Assembly: GCA_019137255.1 (NCBI GenBank) | Contig: WPDH01000114.1 | Coordinates: forward strand, 248,001 to 312,000 | DNA from: Corinectria fuckeliana | Lineage: Eukaryota; Ascomycota; Sordariomycetes; Hypocreales; Nectriaceae | Length of the DNA: 64,000 nucleotides | Reading direction: 5' to 3' | Shown here: positions 21,340 to 33,600 of the stretch, piece after piece | How the letters are laid out: each line of letters opens with the position of its first letter | How positions within the stretch are numbered: position 1 is the stretch's first letter | The notes under the pieces: generated by a model | Told to the model about the DNA's origin: nothing | Database searches by the model: none | Seen by the model: the letters and a program-made list of their open reading frames with translations, nothing else | Made by a program: the position numbers and the translations under genes

Positions 21340-22207
21340 GGCTGCACTGTTACAAAGTGAGAATTGGAATCTATGGACTAAGTTCCAATATACCTATCAT
21401 AGTAGATGTGAGAACGAGGTTAGTAGGATTCTAGCAGCACAAAAACAACTGTAAGGTAGAGAAGATGGAGACAGGAAGATGCAGAAGGGAAAACGGGAGA
21501 GGTCGACGTCGTGCCTTTATGTTAGGACAAAGAGACAGCGGGATTAGGCATCAACTAGAAAGCGGCAAGCATAGCCGAACAGGCGGGGCCATGGACAGAT
21601 CTCAGCTTAGAGGTGCAGAAATCAGATGATGAAGCGTATACTAAGCGTAAGCTCGTGGCCACTTTTCCCGGGTCTCGGCTACCAAAGTGCATTCCGTTGT
21701 GTAGCCCCCACGTTGAGTTAATATTAATGTCAGGGGATGAGATTCTAGACTGTGCTCCATGTCACGCTCCCTTTTTGGCCCGTAATTGTTTCGTTGAACT
21801 GCATGCAGTACTGTTCTGTGAATCCCAATCACTCTAGTGGCCTTTTTTGAATAGGCTCTTCAATTGTTTCGACGCGTATGTCCACGGCATTCTTTTCTTT
21901 TCCAGGGATTCCGTAGCGGCATGCAAGAGCACCCAACTAACAACCAACATCCTGCAACCAACAGCCAACAGCCAACAGCCAACGGCGAACTAACAACCTG
22001 CTGTCCAATCTCATTTCCCGTCTCCACTCCAGCTAAACAGCGTGAGCTCATGAGCATTGACGAAAGCCCTAGCAATTGGTGGCCGAGAATACTAGCTATG
22101 ATTCTACCCGCGTGAGGAGGTTCGGTGATGCTATAAGTATTAATCCGCTGTAGCACAAACTGGCTTATCTACCAGAGCAACTACATCAAACTACTTGGTA
22201 ACATTCC
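21340..22207. other. intergenic with a short minisatellite
   Basis: No supported gene. The stretch 21958-21985 is a CCAACAG heptamer repeated about four times. Several short ORFs on both strands are spurious. Confidence 0.4.
21958..21985. repeat. CCAACAG heptamer tandem repeat
   Basis: Roughly four units (the last one CCAACGG). It also spawns the run of repeated Leu/Val/Gly residues in the antisense reading frame, so that ORF is not real. Confidence 0.7.
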
Positions 22208-24483
22208 TTATAAGTGAGAAGAAACAGACATGCTGCGATCCTGGCCATCAAGGGCCGACCCGGGTCTCTCGCTCATGCTGACGCGGCTGGCATTTCGTGG
22301 TCTTGTAGACGGTGGCCCTGTGACTGTTGTCGCACTCTTGGCCTTTGGTTGCGCTGTCCCCTCCAAAGAGGTTAAAGAGGATTCGGACGGCGTCGTCTTG
22401 TTGCCTGTGTTTGATCGGTGTGATGAGGCATTCGACTGCCCAGATAGAGACTTGGTCAGTGGGGAAACCTGACCAGTGGCGATGTCTTTCGCATGGCTCT
22501 GAGCGGTGTTCGTGGGAGGGGGGCCTTGAAGTTGTAGTCGATGTAATGGCTGGCCACGGGAACGGCTCTGGCTTCCTCCACATCGGCGTCGCGGTAGCCC
22601 AGGTTCCTGCGGAGACTGGTGTCTGCATTTGGTCATCATCTATGCTATTGCTGCCAATGTGGAGATATTGGTGACATGTCATTAGAGGATTTGTCTGGAC
22701 TGGAGCCTTCCGCGGTATCAAAAGTGACGTTCCCACCGTAAATCCTTCTTTCCGGTGCAAAGTGGTTTGGCGGGTATCCGCTAAGAGGTGTTCCGTGACT
22801 CGGATAGGGCGTGCTATTCTCTGGCGGTCTTGGGTTTGAACGAATGGTCACAGTAGACGCCTCGGACTCATCGGATCTCATTGACGCAGCACTCAGTGGA
22901 TGATCCGGAGGATATTGGTAGGGCAGAATCGGTGGCGACTCGGGAATGATGAGTCGAGGCCGCATAGTCATGGGGGTTGGGCTTGGCGCCGATGGAATAG
23001 GAATGTTGAAGCCTTCCGCTTTAGAAGGGACCGGGTTGCTCTTATTGAGGTCTAGTGGCCGCGGGATGGCGAAGGCGGATACCTGGCACCGCTTCGGTGA
23101 GGCACTAGCCAGTTCCTTGAGGGCCAGTTCCTTAAGCTGCCGCTGCAGAGGCTGTAGAGGCTGTGGTGAGGTAGCCGGAGGGAGAAATCTCAGCTTTGCG
23201 CTGGCTGTGGGGGAGAGTTGCTTGTCTTCATCGCCAGGGATTGTCAGTCGATGTCCATTGTGTGCAAGGTGCTCTGGGAGGGGTTGGAGTTGTGGTGCTT
23301 ACCGCCGGAGTTGTTAGAGTCGCTATGCTTCTGGAGCCTCCCTGGCGATTTCGTGGCCCTACCATCAGCGTCCGGTCGGTAGAGCAGCTTGGCATATGGC
23401 TCAGATTTTGTGTCCACGACGAGCAGCGCCTTCTCACCGCGACCTAGGATGCCGTAGACCTTGACCTCGCCGCTTTGGATACCAACAACGGCACTCGTAC
23501 CAGCGTACATCGCACCTTGCTCGTTGCCTGTGCGGTTGTAGAAGACAACAATGATCTCGTCGTCGTTATCGGAGCGAATGACTGGTTCTAGGCGAGTAAA
23601 CCAATAGGTCAAGGTTTCCATGTCGGTTCGTTGGGCATGCGAGTAAATTGGCGGGGGCCCTCTCTGGTCATCCAGGCCATGGACACGATTACGAGGTTTG
23701 ACTCCATCTCCAAGACGTGGTAGGCAAACTCGAATGCATGCCATGGCGCTTCGAATTTGTAGGGGCTAGCTCCAGGTTAGCACGTGGGCCGAAGCAGAAT
23801 TGGTCATGTCTCGGTAACAAACTTGATGTCCATGCCTAGTAGATATGGTCAGTGAAGTGGCAGAAATGTGAGGGGCGGCGAAACATACAAATTCCTATTG
23901 AAGTGTTTCCAAGTCCAGGGATGAAGCCTTCGAAGAAACCGTGGCCCCTTTCCAGAGCCCAGGTCTCGTCGGTGTAGTACAGAACGTTTGGGTAGTTGGC
24001 AATCGTCTCGCCATCTCCGTTGACTACAATGGTGGAATTGTAGTACTCGGGAGAGGTGGGCCATTTCATGGAAGCATCGGCCTTCTCGGAATAACCGACT
24101 GTGACGTTGCAGTTGTACTTGAGTGCAATGGTCCTCGCCCATAGCGACGTGATGCGAGAGCTCGAAGGTTCGAGAAACGGAGCGATGTCTTGCAGCGATT
24201 TGAAGTTGTACCCTTGGCGGTGTCAGCGTCAAAGAACAAAAAGGTGCAAAACTGCGACGCAGTCGAATTCATCTCGCGAGAAAGACTAGCAGAGTGCTAT
24301 TGCCCTCCCGAGTCCGGGGAAATCCCCAGTTGAGGAAGTTTTCCTACCAGAAAAAGCTAGCTTAGGTAGCACAAGAAGGTCCAAATCTTCCAAGTTCGCC
24401 TTAGACAAGACGGCGTCGGCGCGGTTCAAGTTATTGTCGACGTCTCCTACCTGGGGAGCGAACTGCAGGCACGCGATCCTCAT
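22208..24483 (-). pseudogene. N-terminal amidase (NTA1-like, nitrilase family), disabled
   Basis: The minus strand from ATG 24483 encodes a clear match to the fungal protein N-terminal amidase of the Arg/N-degron pathway (deamidates N-terminal Asn/Gln; carbon-nitrogen hydrolase superfamily): MRIACLQFAPQVGDVDNNLN, then after an intron YNFKSLQDIAPFLEPS, PTSPEYYNSTIVVNGDGET, FIPGLGNTSIGIC, PWHAFEFAYHVLEMESN, and a long Pro/Ser-rich C-terminal tail ending near 22208. Introns remain recognisable (about 24344-24216; short ones around 23895-23835 and 23825-23775). It is broken. The catalytic Glu of LPELAFSG is Lys (LPKLAFSG). The YRK segment holding the catalytic Lys is replaced by YPN with one residue fewer. 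A single-base loss near 23623 shifts frame, and further shifts occur near 23240 and 22640. The nucleophile Cys is kept. Confidence 0.8.
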
Positions 24484-25240
24484 CTCGGTTGAGAGGAGAT
24501 TTGATCAAATCCAGCAACAGCGACACGTCGTTTCAGCCCATCAAGACGTATGTCTCTGGCTTACGGCTTTAACGACGGTGGCAGACACTAGGCCTGAGTT
24601 CAAAGAACGAGAGCAAATAAGAAACACAAAAATGAAGCGATGAGGGAAGTAGTAGGAAGTCTTCAAGACGAGAGCGTTTCCAAATGGCGATTCCGATCCC
24701 TGAGCATAGTCAACGGTTGTTAACAGGTCTGTTTGCGATATTATCCAAGAAGTAAATATTATTCAACCTTAGTGTGTAGACTGTCGTGGCAATAGTGCGA
24801 AGAGTTTGGCTGGCTCTGGGCACTCAGGGTTCGTCATCTTGTTAGAACCGATGAAGACAGAACATACCAACATAGGTACTTGCATCAAGACCACACCTAC
24901 ATCACATACGCTGTTCTAAGATGCTCGCCAGTCTTGCTTGGTTCATGGACCACACTTTTCTGACACTGTTTATTATATTTTGACCAACTTTTGGCCCTCT
25001 CAGACTCTGTTGCATAAGTAATGGATCTCTGAAGAGACGAGAACAGACTGGGATGTGGACTGGCATCAATCCCAGCGATTATTAGAGCCAAGTTTAAGTG
25101 GGAACCGCGAATTTGTTGCACCTAATTTACATCTGGTTTTATGGACGTTCCATGTCTGGACCTCCCGACACCAAGATATTTACAGAAAAAGATTAACGAC
25201 CTAGTCGTGTTTGCGGAACTCAAAACTGGCAACCAGCTGT
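24484..25240. other. intergenic
   Basis: The 5' flank of the NTA1-like pseudogene and 3' flank of the secreted-protein gene. No gene-like sequence. Confidence 0.4.
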
Positions 25241-25939
25241 CTAGGACATAGCCGGGACCAAGATCTCGCTGATCTTCCAGACCTTGCCACCACCAGTGCT
25301 GGTCAATCCCGAGTAGGTAGCACCCTGCGACGTAGAAATCGTCTTTCCAAAGTCGGCGTCTTGTCCCGCCAAAGTAATCTCCGTATCGATGTAACGCTGC
25401 TGGGCAATCGTCGGGGTGCAGTTGTCGTCGCACTCGGTGCCGGTTCCGTATCCCGTCATGAAGGGACCCGAGGCGTGCTCGAAGGTGCTAAGTTGCTTGC
25501 CGGTATCGGCGTCCGTGACGTCCTGGCGCCAGGTGTCATTGTCGTCGAGCAGGGTGTAGACAATCTTGACCTTCTGGTCGCCAGACACAGGGGAACTGTC
25601 GCCGTCCAGCTGCCCAAAGGAGCCGAAGAGCGAGGCGCGGACACACCATTGGCCGGTCGTGGCGCCGCACCAGGAGTTGTTGGGCCAGGACTCGAGGGTG
25701 GTCTGGACGAGATCGCCGGTGCCGTTGGACATGCCGGGCCACAAGAAAAGCTCGCCGCTCTGGGTAGAAGGGGCGGTTCCGGGGATGAGGGTCGTGACGG
25801 CCTTGATGATGGTGGAAGTGGTAGGGCCTAGGGAAACGGCGCCTCCCCAATTATCGCGGCGGGCGAGCTGGGGCATGGCCTCGCAGCTACTAGCTAGGGC
25901 GACTGCCACAGTAGCGATGGTTCTAAGAGAGTAGTACAT
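25241..25939 (-). CDS. secreted protein of unknown function, 232 aa
   Basis: Single-exon minus-strand ORF with a signal peptide (MYYSLRTIATVAVALASSCEA, cleavage near residue 21) and a likely Kex2-type LARR site at about residues 25-28. The mature part is rich in Gly, Thr, Ser, Trp and Asp. It has four or more Cys likely forming disulfides (WCGATTGQWC, CDDNC) and two or three N-glycosylation sequons (NGT, NNS, NDT). The alternating pattern suggests an all-beta jelly-roll of the concanavalin/lectin-like kind, and proteins of this look (GELFLWPGMSNGTGDL, GSFGQLDGD) are widespread as secreted hypotheticals in moulds. No catalytic motif is recognised. The ORF is clean and the start is followed directly by the signal peptide. 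Confidence 0.8.
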   Translation of the reverse strand: MYYSLRTIATVAVALASSCEAMPQLARRDNWGGAVSLGPTTSTIIKAVTTLIPGTAPSTQSGELFLWPGMSNGTGDLVQTTLESWPNNSWCGATTGQWCVRASLFGSFGQLDGDSSPVSGDQKVKIVYTLLDDNDTWRQDVTDADTGKQLSTFEHASGPFMTGYGTGTECDDNCTPTIAQQRYIDTEITLAGQDADFGKTISTSQGATYSGLTSTGGGKVWKISEILVPAMS

Positions 25940-28081
25940 TGTGGCGGGCGATTGGGCAAAGTGGCTTTGAAGACAGGAGGATTAGACGGGGCTGCAAAGT
26001 ACTTATTAGCCAGAAATTGAACAGAGACTGAAAGGCTGCGAAGAGATCAATGAATGCGACATGGAAACAACCTAGTTATCTACTCCTTCAGCTATAATTA
26101 AGTTCGAAGCCTACAATCTCCTAGTTGCTGGAAAATAACCGGAGGATTTGTCCTTAAAACAGGAGATGGCCTGAGCTGAGTTTCAGGACCGGCCCCGTTG
26201 CGCAAGGACAAGCCCCGGAGCGCCTCCGATTCTGCCCACTTTGAGCGGCCATGGCCCGTGATTGCCTTGGAAAACAAGCTACCGGCTCGCGGCCCTGGGA
26301 AGTCCCGAAGACCTGGCTCCGGAGTCCCTAATAAAAGAAATGTAACTGCAGGCCCACAAGGTGCTCGTATTGAAAGCCTAGTAGGACGATTCCAATATAA
26401 ATGAAGCGATTTTTCTAGACGGGCGGGGTTCTCTTGTTTCGGGAGCTTTCCTAAAAAGTGTAATGTACTGGACGAGTCCTCGTAGCTGATCCAATTTGAC
26501 TCTGCCGATTAGATGAGCGCTTTTCCTTTGCTCAATGCGAAATACTGAAACGGATTCCCTTGGAAAGCCTGGATGATAGAGTTTAAAAAAGACGCGGGGG
26601 GGAGAACTTTGGTGGTGGTGCTGAAAGTCGACCGGGGAGTCAACGTTCGCTTCTATTCTGTTAGTGAACAACACTGCAGATATCCATCTGCCTCATACTC
26701 CGGAAATGTTCAGAAATTACACAACTATTTCAAAGCTGATGGAATACCGTAGAAGGATTTGAATCGGCTATGACGGCTATTTTCCACCCCTAATGCCTCG
26801 CTGCGACAGAATCCTGGAAGCCTAGTCAGTACCGTTGCGACTTGTACGGGTCGTATTCCTAGCGGATAGGACTTGATGCCCCAGACGAGGTGCATTTCAG
26901 CCCTACAAGGCTTGCTAATAGCCATCTTGGCATTTCTGTGAGATTTCATCGAACTAGCATGCCAAAACAGAACCCCCGCTCATCCGGGGCTCGCAAAGGG
27001 GAAGGCCTCATCGACTACGAGCACGATAGTAAATTGAAGACGACAAAGTCAGGAACCGTGCGCCCCTCTTGCTCTAAGGGGAATGTAGGTCCTTGTCCTA
27101 AAAGCAAAAGAAGCGCGACACGCGGGACTGGCATCGCCGAAGGCGTATTGGCGAATGACGAAGCAGGGGAGTTCTTGGATCCGCGGCATAGCTCGAGGCG
27201 ACATCGGAGTTCCACGAAGTAATTATAGGACGAGCTCGACGATTTTGCGAGATGGGATCTGCCCCGCCGAACACAGCAGCGGACTTGGCCGCATGTTTGC
27301 TGGGCCGGACTCTCCATCCTCTCTTATTCCTCGAGAGGGACTTATGAGGATGAGATTGAGAAGCGGAATGCGTACAGTCGTTGGACCATGGAGCGCGACG
27401 TTGTCCTGGACAAGAACGAGTAGCTGATGACGCAGAAGAGACAGGCATGGGCAGGTAAGAAGGCAGACAAGAGGAAGAAGAAACGAAAGGTAAGTCAATA
27501 CGATGGCGCTTCGACAAGGGTCAAGATGAAAAATATTTTCTGCACTTATAGCACGTCTCGGAGCCTGCCATATAATCCCGGATGATGGTCAAATCGAGCT
27601 TTGAGAGTTCTGGTGTCCGAAGGGTCGGTTCACTGAATGAGCACGGAGGGAGAGGGAAAGAAGTCGAGTTCATGCTCCTAACGGGGAAATGTCAAAGCCT
27701 GAGGAGATGGCAGTTATCACAGTCATTCTACCTTTTGGCCTGATACGGCGGATGCGGCACGGAACCTACGGGGGAGAAGACACGATCACTGACATACGTG
27801 CCCGACGTTGACGACCCTGATAACCTCAATGACTACGATCGACTGGAAGGTGACGAGATACTATTGCGCTGCACTAGCTATTCTAGAACACAATGAAGTT
27901 TTGGAAGCCCTATGCTCGACTTACTGCACCACTCAATCGCATGTGCGACAGGGTGGCATTGCCCCCCATTGTCCACCATCACTCTTGTCTACCGCTACGT
28001 CAGCAAGACGCCAAAGCGCAGACTACTCAAGGAACATATTTTAATCCTTTTCAATCTCACTGATGCTTCTCTCGATGAGCA
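25940..28081. other. 2.1 kb without supported gene
   Basis: Only short, overlapping ORFs with no recognisable domain (for example 26890-27222 plus, 27098-27517 minus). No intron signals or repeats of note. Confidence 0.4.
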
Positions 28082-28467
28082 CTGTAGATCCTCGGCGAGC
28101 TGCTACTGGTTCTCATTCTCGACCAGATTGATGCTGACCTGGGCGCCGACCTGCGTCTCCACCTCAAGTTCTTCGGCGTCATGTCGTGGAAGGACATGGC
28201 TTGAATAGTGTCAAATATCCAGTAGCTACTAGAACGGGATATTCACTTCACCGCCAGCTCGGCTTGTCTCTCATATCCGCCTGAACTGGGGGAGGAGCTG
28301 CAGGCACTCGAAGTAAACTTACGGTCACTCCGGTTGCGCGCGGATCCAACACTCGACCTCCTCGATGCCGCGGTGAGCATCTCCCAATACTCGATGATCA
28401 ATGACAAAGCAGCCGGAACTAACGAAATAACCGAGCTCGCCTTCTTCGTGCTGTCATCTCCGGGCAA
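28082..28467 (+). pseudogene. coding-like leucine-rich fragments, family not recognised
   Basis: Two plus-strand pieces read as plausible protein. One is at about 28085-28200 (ILGELLLVLILDQIDADLGA...MSWKDMA, then TGA) and one at about 28255-28467 (SYPPELGEELQALEVNLRSL...). The frame after 28467 continues one base away with a stop near 28500. They look like parts of one decayed helical or membrane protein. No family was recognised, and chance cannot be excluded. Confidence 0.25.
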
Positions 28468-29207
28468 GTGCTGGAACTGACCGGCACGCCGTCTCAGATG
28501 TAGACCTCGGGCCTGTCGCTGAGCGCGGTCTTCGCGACGACCTACCTGATACGCTCTGTTCCATGATCCCTGTCGACTAGTTATTTTTGCAATGTAATGC
28601 TGCGTGGTGATGCAGACCATTTATATTCTCAGGCGAGTTTGCCCTCGCGGTGGCTGAACTCGTTCGGGAACCGTGTCATTGCCAAGTCCGTGTTCTGTTT
28701 CTCTCCAGCCATCATCATTGCTATTGGCCTGATCTCGCTCCACTGTGCTCATCCCCTCATGAAAACTGGGAGGTTCTGACTGACATGGCGATGTCATCAA
28801 GTCTAGGGATACTTCAGTAAACGACGAGGCCTAGGTGCTTCGGAACTTCAAGTGACTGACTGAAATGCTGTATACGCGTTGGGCGTTAGGTACGGTCTAT
28901 GAGGACGATGTGTCTAAAGCAGTATCGACCTATGCGAGCTGAAGGGTCGTGCTTGCGACTACTTCGAGAAGCAATGGCATTGGTGTTAACAGAAAGATGA
29001 GAGGTGGCACATTACATCTATCTGATCACCTGCCGCCGACCAAGTGGTTTTCGGACTTTGTGACAGTTTTAATTAGATGCGCCTTCTGGTGCTTTCCCAA
29101 GGCGAGCCTTCTAATGATATCTAAATTCGTGTAAAACTATTATATATATAGTCAAATAATTCGCAGCCTCCACTCATTCGGGGTATGTTGGGGCAGACCT
29201 AATCTAG
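28468..29207. other. intergenic
   Basis: No supported gene. An AT-rich tract with the run TATATATATA near 29140 lies at the 3' end of the following transporter gene. Confidence 0.4.
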
Positions 29208-30647
29208 TTATCGTCTATCTTCGTCTCGTCCTGGCCAGAGGATCTTCCGGTGCCGCAAGGCCAGAATCTGGGCATACAACACCACAAACCACATTATAAA
29301 GATACAGATGGACATCACACTTGAAACCCACTGGATCGCCGGGCTATCAAGTTCTTTGCCGATCGATCCGGTTGCTAGCGCAAATCCGACGTTAGGAAAG
29401 ACGAACGCCCACCATGCCATTGAGAACCGAAGCTTCCATTTGGTCGCCGCCGCCAGCACTGCCATGAGACTGAACCCAAAGAACCAAAACGCCACGCACC
29501 ATATCCAAAGGCTAGCCCAGAGTGCCATGATCCGTAGAACCTGCTCTGCTATAGGATATGTCGCGAAATATCCGTAGTCGGTCGGAATCGCACGAGCCAT
29601 GCCGATGAGGGATACGGCGGTGTAGCCAGCGGGACCCACAGCGATAAACATGCCCGGTCGCATGGCCGGAGCTGGCAAGCCGTCTTGCATGAGTCGACCG
29701 AGATAGAGCGGGTATATGAGCGACGCAACGATCCACCCGAGGCCCTGATAAGTAACACCAGCGACAAGCATTGGAAGGCGTTGTTCGGGAGGCTGCGATG
29801 GCATGATGGTGGCTGCGAGTGTGCCGGTCAACATGGCTGGGAAGATGGGCAGTATCCACGCCGGAGTCATGGAGTGAATGGGTAGGCGGGCTCCGTTGAA
29901 GAGGACAAAAAACTGCACGATTGCCGATATGACCGAGAGAGAGGAATATAGCCAGAAGCATACCCTCAAGGCGACGGGGAGCCACAGCCCGGTAGACGGA
30001 ACACCGTATGATGCGCTGTTGGCCAAGATGGTGGCGATGCTCAGCAGGAAGCACGGAAAGAACAGGCTCTCTGTCGGATGCATGAGGCTGGCTTTCAATG
30101 TCGAGTGAGACTTCGTGAACCGGAACGTCATGCCCGCCACGAGGAGGATGAACAGGAGAATAGTAAGCAAAAAGAAGATCTTCCCGATGACATCGAGGCC
30201 GCGGAACCGATGCGGCGTGCCGTGCAGCAGCAACGCGATGCCACCAGTGCTCATGATGAGGGTGAACCAAGCCCAGGTGAAGTGGCTCAGACGCTCGTAG
30301 AAGATGACATGCGAAAGGGCCTCTGCCGACTTGAGGCGCTGGTCCGCGGCCCGCGTTTGACCCTCTTCCCAGTTGTCCTTCTTCAAGATGTCGGCGTGGA
30401 TAAGTGGTAGCGCGAGGTTGAACATGTTGCTGTAGTTTGGTAGTGCGAACATCGCGTTCGCGTGCCGCCGGATGGGTCGGTAGAGGTCCGAGGACAAGAT
30501 GAAATCCTCCGAGTAGGTGCTAGACGGCGGTGGTGCCTGCGCCCAGAGGGTCAGCGTTCGGGGAGGTTGTTGTGGTCCACGAAAAAGAAGTCGACTGGTG
30601 TGTCGGAATTGAACCACAATTTGCTGGCTGGTGGATGCGAATTGCAC
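29208..30647 (-). CDS. TDT-family transporter (malate/C4-dicarboxylate or sulfite exporter type, SLAC1/TehA fold)
   Basis: Single-exon minus-strand ORF, 479 codons. It has about ten hydrophobic helices from the TDT signature HFTWAWFTLIMSTGGIALLL onward. The ER/plasma membrane carriers of this family in fungi are Mae1-like malate permeases and Ssu1-like sulfite pumps. Here the segment GPAGYTAVSLIGMARAIP carries the Gly-Pro-x-Gly-Tyr part of the pore helix seen in the family, and PAMLTGTLAATI is the paired motif. The C-terminus is short and charged. The N-terminal 65 residues are not family-like; Met66 (30452, MFALPNYSNMFNLALP) is a possible true start, or an upstream exon may be missing. No break is visible. 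Substrate cannot be decided between malate and sulfite. Confidence 0.85.
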   Translation of the reverse strand: MQFASTSQQIVVQFRHTSRLLFRGPQQPPRTLTLWAQAPPPSSTYSEDFILSSDLYRPIRRHANAMFALPNYSNMFNLALPLIHADILKKDNWEEGQTRAADQRLKSAEALSHVIFYERLSHFTWAWFTLIMSTGGIALLLHGTPHRFRGLDVIGKIFFLLTILLFILLVAGMTFRFTKSHSTLKASLMHPTESLFFPCFLLSIATILANSASYGVPSTGLWLPVALRVCFWLYSSLSVISAIVQFFVLFNGARLPIHSMTPAWILPIFPAMLTGTLAATIMPSQPPEQRLPMLVAGVTYQGLGWIVASLIYPLYLGRLMQDGLPAPAMRPGMFIAVGPAGYTAVSLIGMARAIPTDYGYFATYPIAEQVLRIMALWASLWIWCVAFWFFGFSLMAVLAAATKWKLRFSMAWWAFVFPNVGFALATGSIGKELDSPAIQWVSSVMSICIFIMWFVVLYAQILALRHRKILWPGRDEDRR

Positions 30648-33600
30648 TCGGCATGGATTAATCCGGTAACACGATTAGCACAACCTGAACGCCTCCTTGG
30701 GAACGTCCCCATGGGTGCATTCTAACACCCCCATGGAATCATTCTGTTTGTTCATTTAGGAAAGGACTGAGACTTAGGATGGCATGTGACGCGACATATA
30801 CCTGAAGATTGGTGATGCCGTTAAAAGATGACGCCCGATGGAGTCCGGTGATGCGCCATCCCGGGCCGCCACGTCCTCCACTACGCCCGCTAACTTCGCT
30901 GACGATGGGACGGACCTACAGTGGGGGTCGTACAGCACGAAGACAGCTTGAATAACGGCGATAAAAAGCCAGCCAAAATCCAGTATCCCAGAGGCCAATG
31001 GGAAATCACAAAATAGGGTTTTATGTATTTATTAATAATGGATAGGTCAAGTGGATTGGTACTGGCCCCGACCGCGAGGCTATGGTCAAGCGTGCCTAGG
31101 CGACTACCGATGATGAAAAAGCAGTTGTCTTTAACGAAAGGGCGCTCAAGGGGTAAACTCTATGGATGGTAAAGGGTGGCGGCTTATTTATACATAGAGT
31201 TCCCATCGTTCCCAACAGCTGCAGGAAGAATGGTGCTCATTTAGAGAAAAGCAGTTCAATTTAATTGAAGGATGAAATAGACTTTAAGTGTTAATTAACC
31301 TACCAGTCCTTAGGAAGGGCTCATTATGATGGTGAATTTACATTAAGGTATTAAAGTGTTACTTATTAGAGCGTTATGATGTTAGAGCGTTAGGGCGCTA
31401 GGGCATCCAGTCCTTCAGGTGTTATAGGGACGTGGGACGCCTGAAGAAGGGTGGGGTTACAGCCAGAATAGCAGGACTCGTGTTTTGCCCCGCACATATG
31501 ATGGCGAAGAGTCACTGTCGCCAGGTGTCCAAGCCTGAGGCATCCATGAGGGATGTCGCAGACGGCACCTGCCTCGAATGGAACAGCTGCCTCTGGTTGT
31601 CTTTCTTCGCGCTGGAAGAAATTTCCAACTTCAATCAAGCACCAGCACCATTGGCACTGGAGCTTTGATGACTACAACGACCACGCATCATATTTATCTA
31701 GTGCTATCCCGACATTACGCCCAGCCTCGATAATGTCCTCTCTACCAATTCGCAGCTCCTCGCCCAAGAATCGGAGCCTCAGCATCCTCAACGAGATCCG
31801 AGGACGTCGGTGATTTGGGTCGAGGAACCGCGATACCGAAAGGGTTGGTAGCCTCATGAAAGACTTGGCTAATCAATCTATACAGCTTGATGACAATAGT
31901 CAGCGACTGCTCCGAACTAGCTCGTAGCCCCTCGCAACGAAGGGGACTGTGACGACCTCCCTAGCGCATCCCAACAAGGACGCGGGACTTGGTCATCGGT
32001 TAGTTTGTCCGTCTGGTAGTTCGCTCATCATGCAGTTCTGCTACGCATCGGCGACCGAGCCAAGATCGGCACCAGCTTCTCAAAAGCAGTCCATCTTGAG
32101 CATCAAAAGGTCGTGACGGACTCCCCCATAGGCTTACCTTCAAATCGAGAGGAAGCTATAGCTCTGTGGTCTTGTACCGGGGTCCATCTTTGACTGAGCC
32201 ACTGTGCCACCAATTTTGAGTCACCTAGGAGTGGGGGGTACCCTCAAGACCACCGGGCGGGGTGGTGAGGGTACGGGCGGCGAAGTCGGACTCCTACAAC
32301 CTCCTCGTGGTGCCGCCCGGGTACCTGGTTCTCCGCGAAAAGAGAATTTCAGGCAATGTAGGAGACGCAAACGTGGGTTCTGGGGGACTTTTGCCTGGGT
32401 CGTGGGTCGTGGGGTGGTGGACGGCGACAACAACGATGACAACGATGCGGTGTATGTTCTGAATCTTTCTCGCAGGCGACTCTCTTCTAACTCTCTATAG
32501 CCCCTCTCCTTCGTCTGTGCCACGCCGCGCCGCGGATGTCTCACCAATATGTAACAGTGGCACTTGGACTGGCGAGACGACGTCCTCACACGGCTTGTTG
32601 TGCCGCGCACCGCGTCCAATTTCCGGACACGTCTATTCAGAGCTTCAACCGAAACTGAGAGTGGGAGCATGGCGGATCTTTGGTCTTCGAGCATGTTGTC
32701 GAGGTTACTGTTTGGGTTAATGGGCGGCGAAGCTGGTCTGATGCGTGAGCGGCAGGTTGGGTATGGATTTGGGGCGACCTTTGAGCGCGTCATTCGACGG
32801 GGTATTGGGCGAGAGATGACATGTTATGAGATCAAATCACTGGTTGACCGCCGCATGAACAGATGGATTCACGGGGGGCTTGGCCGTTTGGGACTCGCTC
32901 GCAACGAAACTGTGCTTGGGCTGGAGGGAAGACAAGTTGCTGTCGGGCGCGATGCTAGAATGACTTTCCGAGATACGGGACTATCGATAGGGTTCATGTG
33001 AGAGATTTTTGGCGTGGTTCAATTGTCGTATTGCCGTAGTCATGGCTCCATTTACGTGATTGTGTGAACATTCCTCATGTTTCAGCCTGTATCTGCCTTC
33101 TTTTCCAACATGAAGGCCCGTGGAAAGTACCCCGCGACGGTCACAATGCGTCAGTGTACTAGACCCATGTCTTGGAGAGATGAATAAAGGCTGAGCTCCT
33201 TGTGTTCCGAACATCGGCATACCAGATGCTGCATCGCAGTTTTATCTGACGGACTTGAGCCCTTCGATCATCTGGAACGACTGTTGGTAACGTGAAGACC
33301 CCCCACCCCCACGCCGGTTCTATACTTGTCCTTGAGATGCGGTGACTTGACTGGTCGCGAACCAGAGAAGTCTTCTTCCACAGTCGGGATCTGCAGTTGC
33401 TTGGTGGCACTATTTGAACAGTGGCCAATCGCCTTCCCTTTGTCGGCTGTGAGTTCCTCCTCTTTGGCTTCCGGTCGCCAAGCGGCTCTTCGTCAGCCGT
33501 CGCAGGGAAATGCCCTGGCAACCCCCACGAAAAGGCGTTTCTAGATTCAGACGGACACCCTCTAGAAGACGCCGCGACCAACATCTCTTCGAAACGGCCT

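Noticed and set aside
31345..31405. TTAGGG-like words as interstitial telomere sequence
   Set aside because: The units are degenerate and about ten bases long; no run of exact TTAGGG repeats is present.
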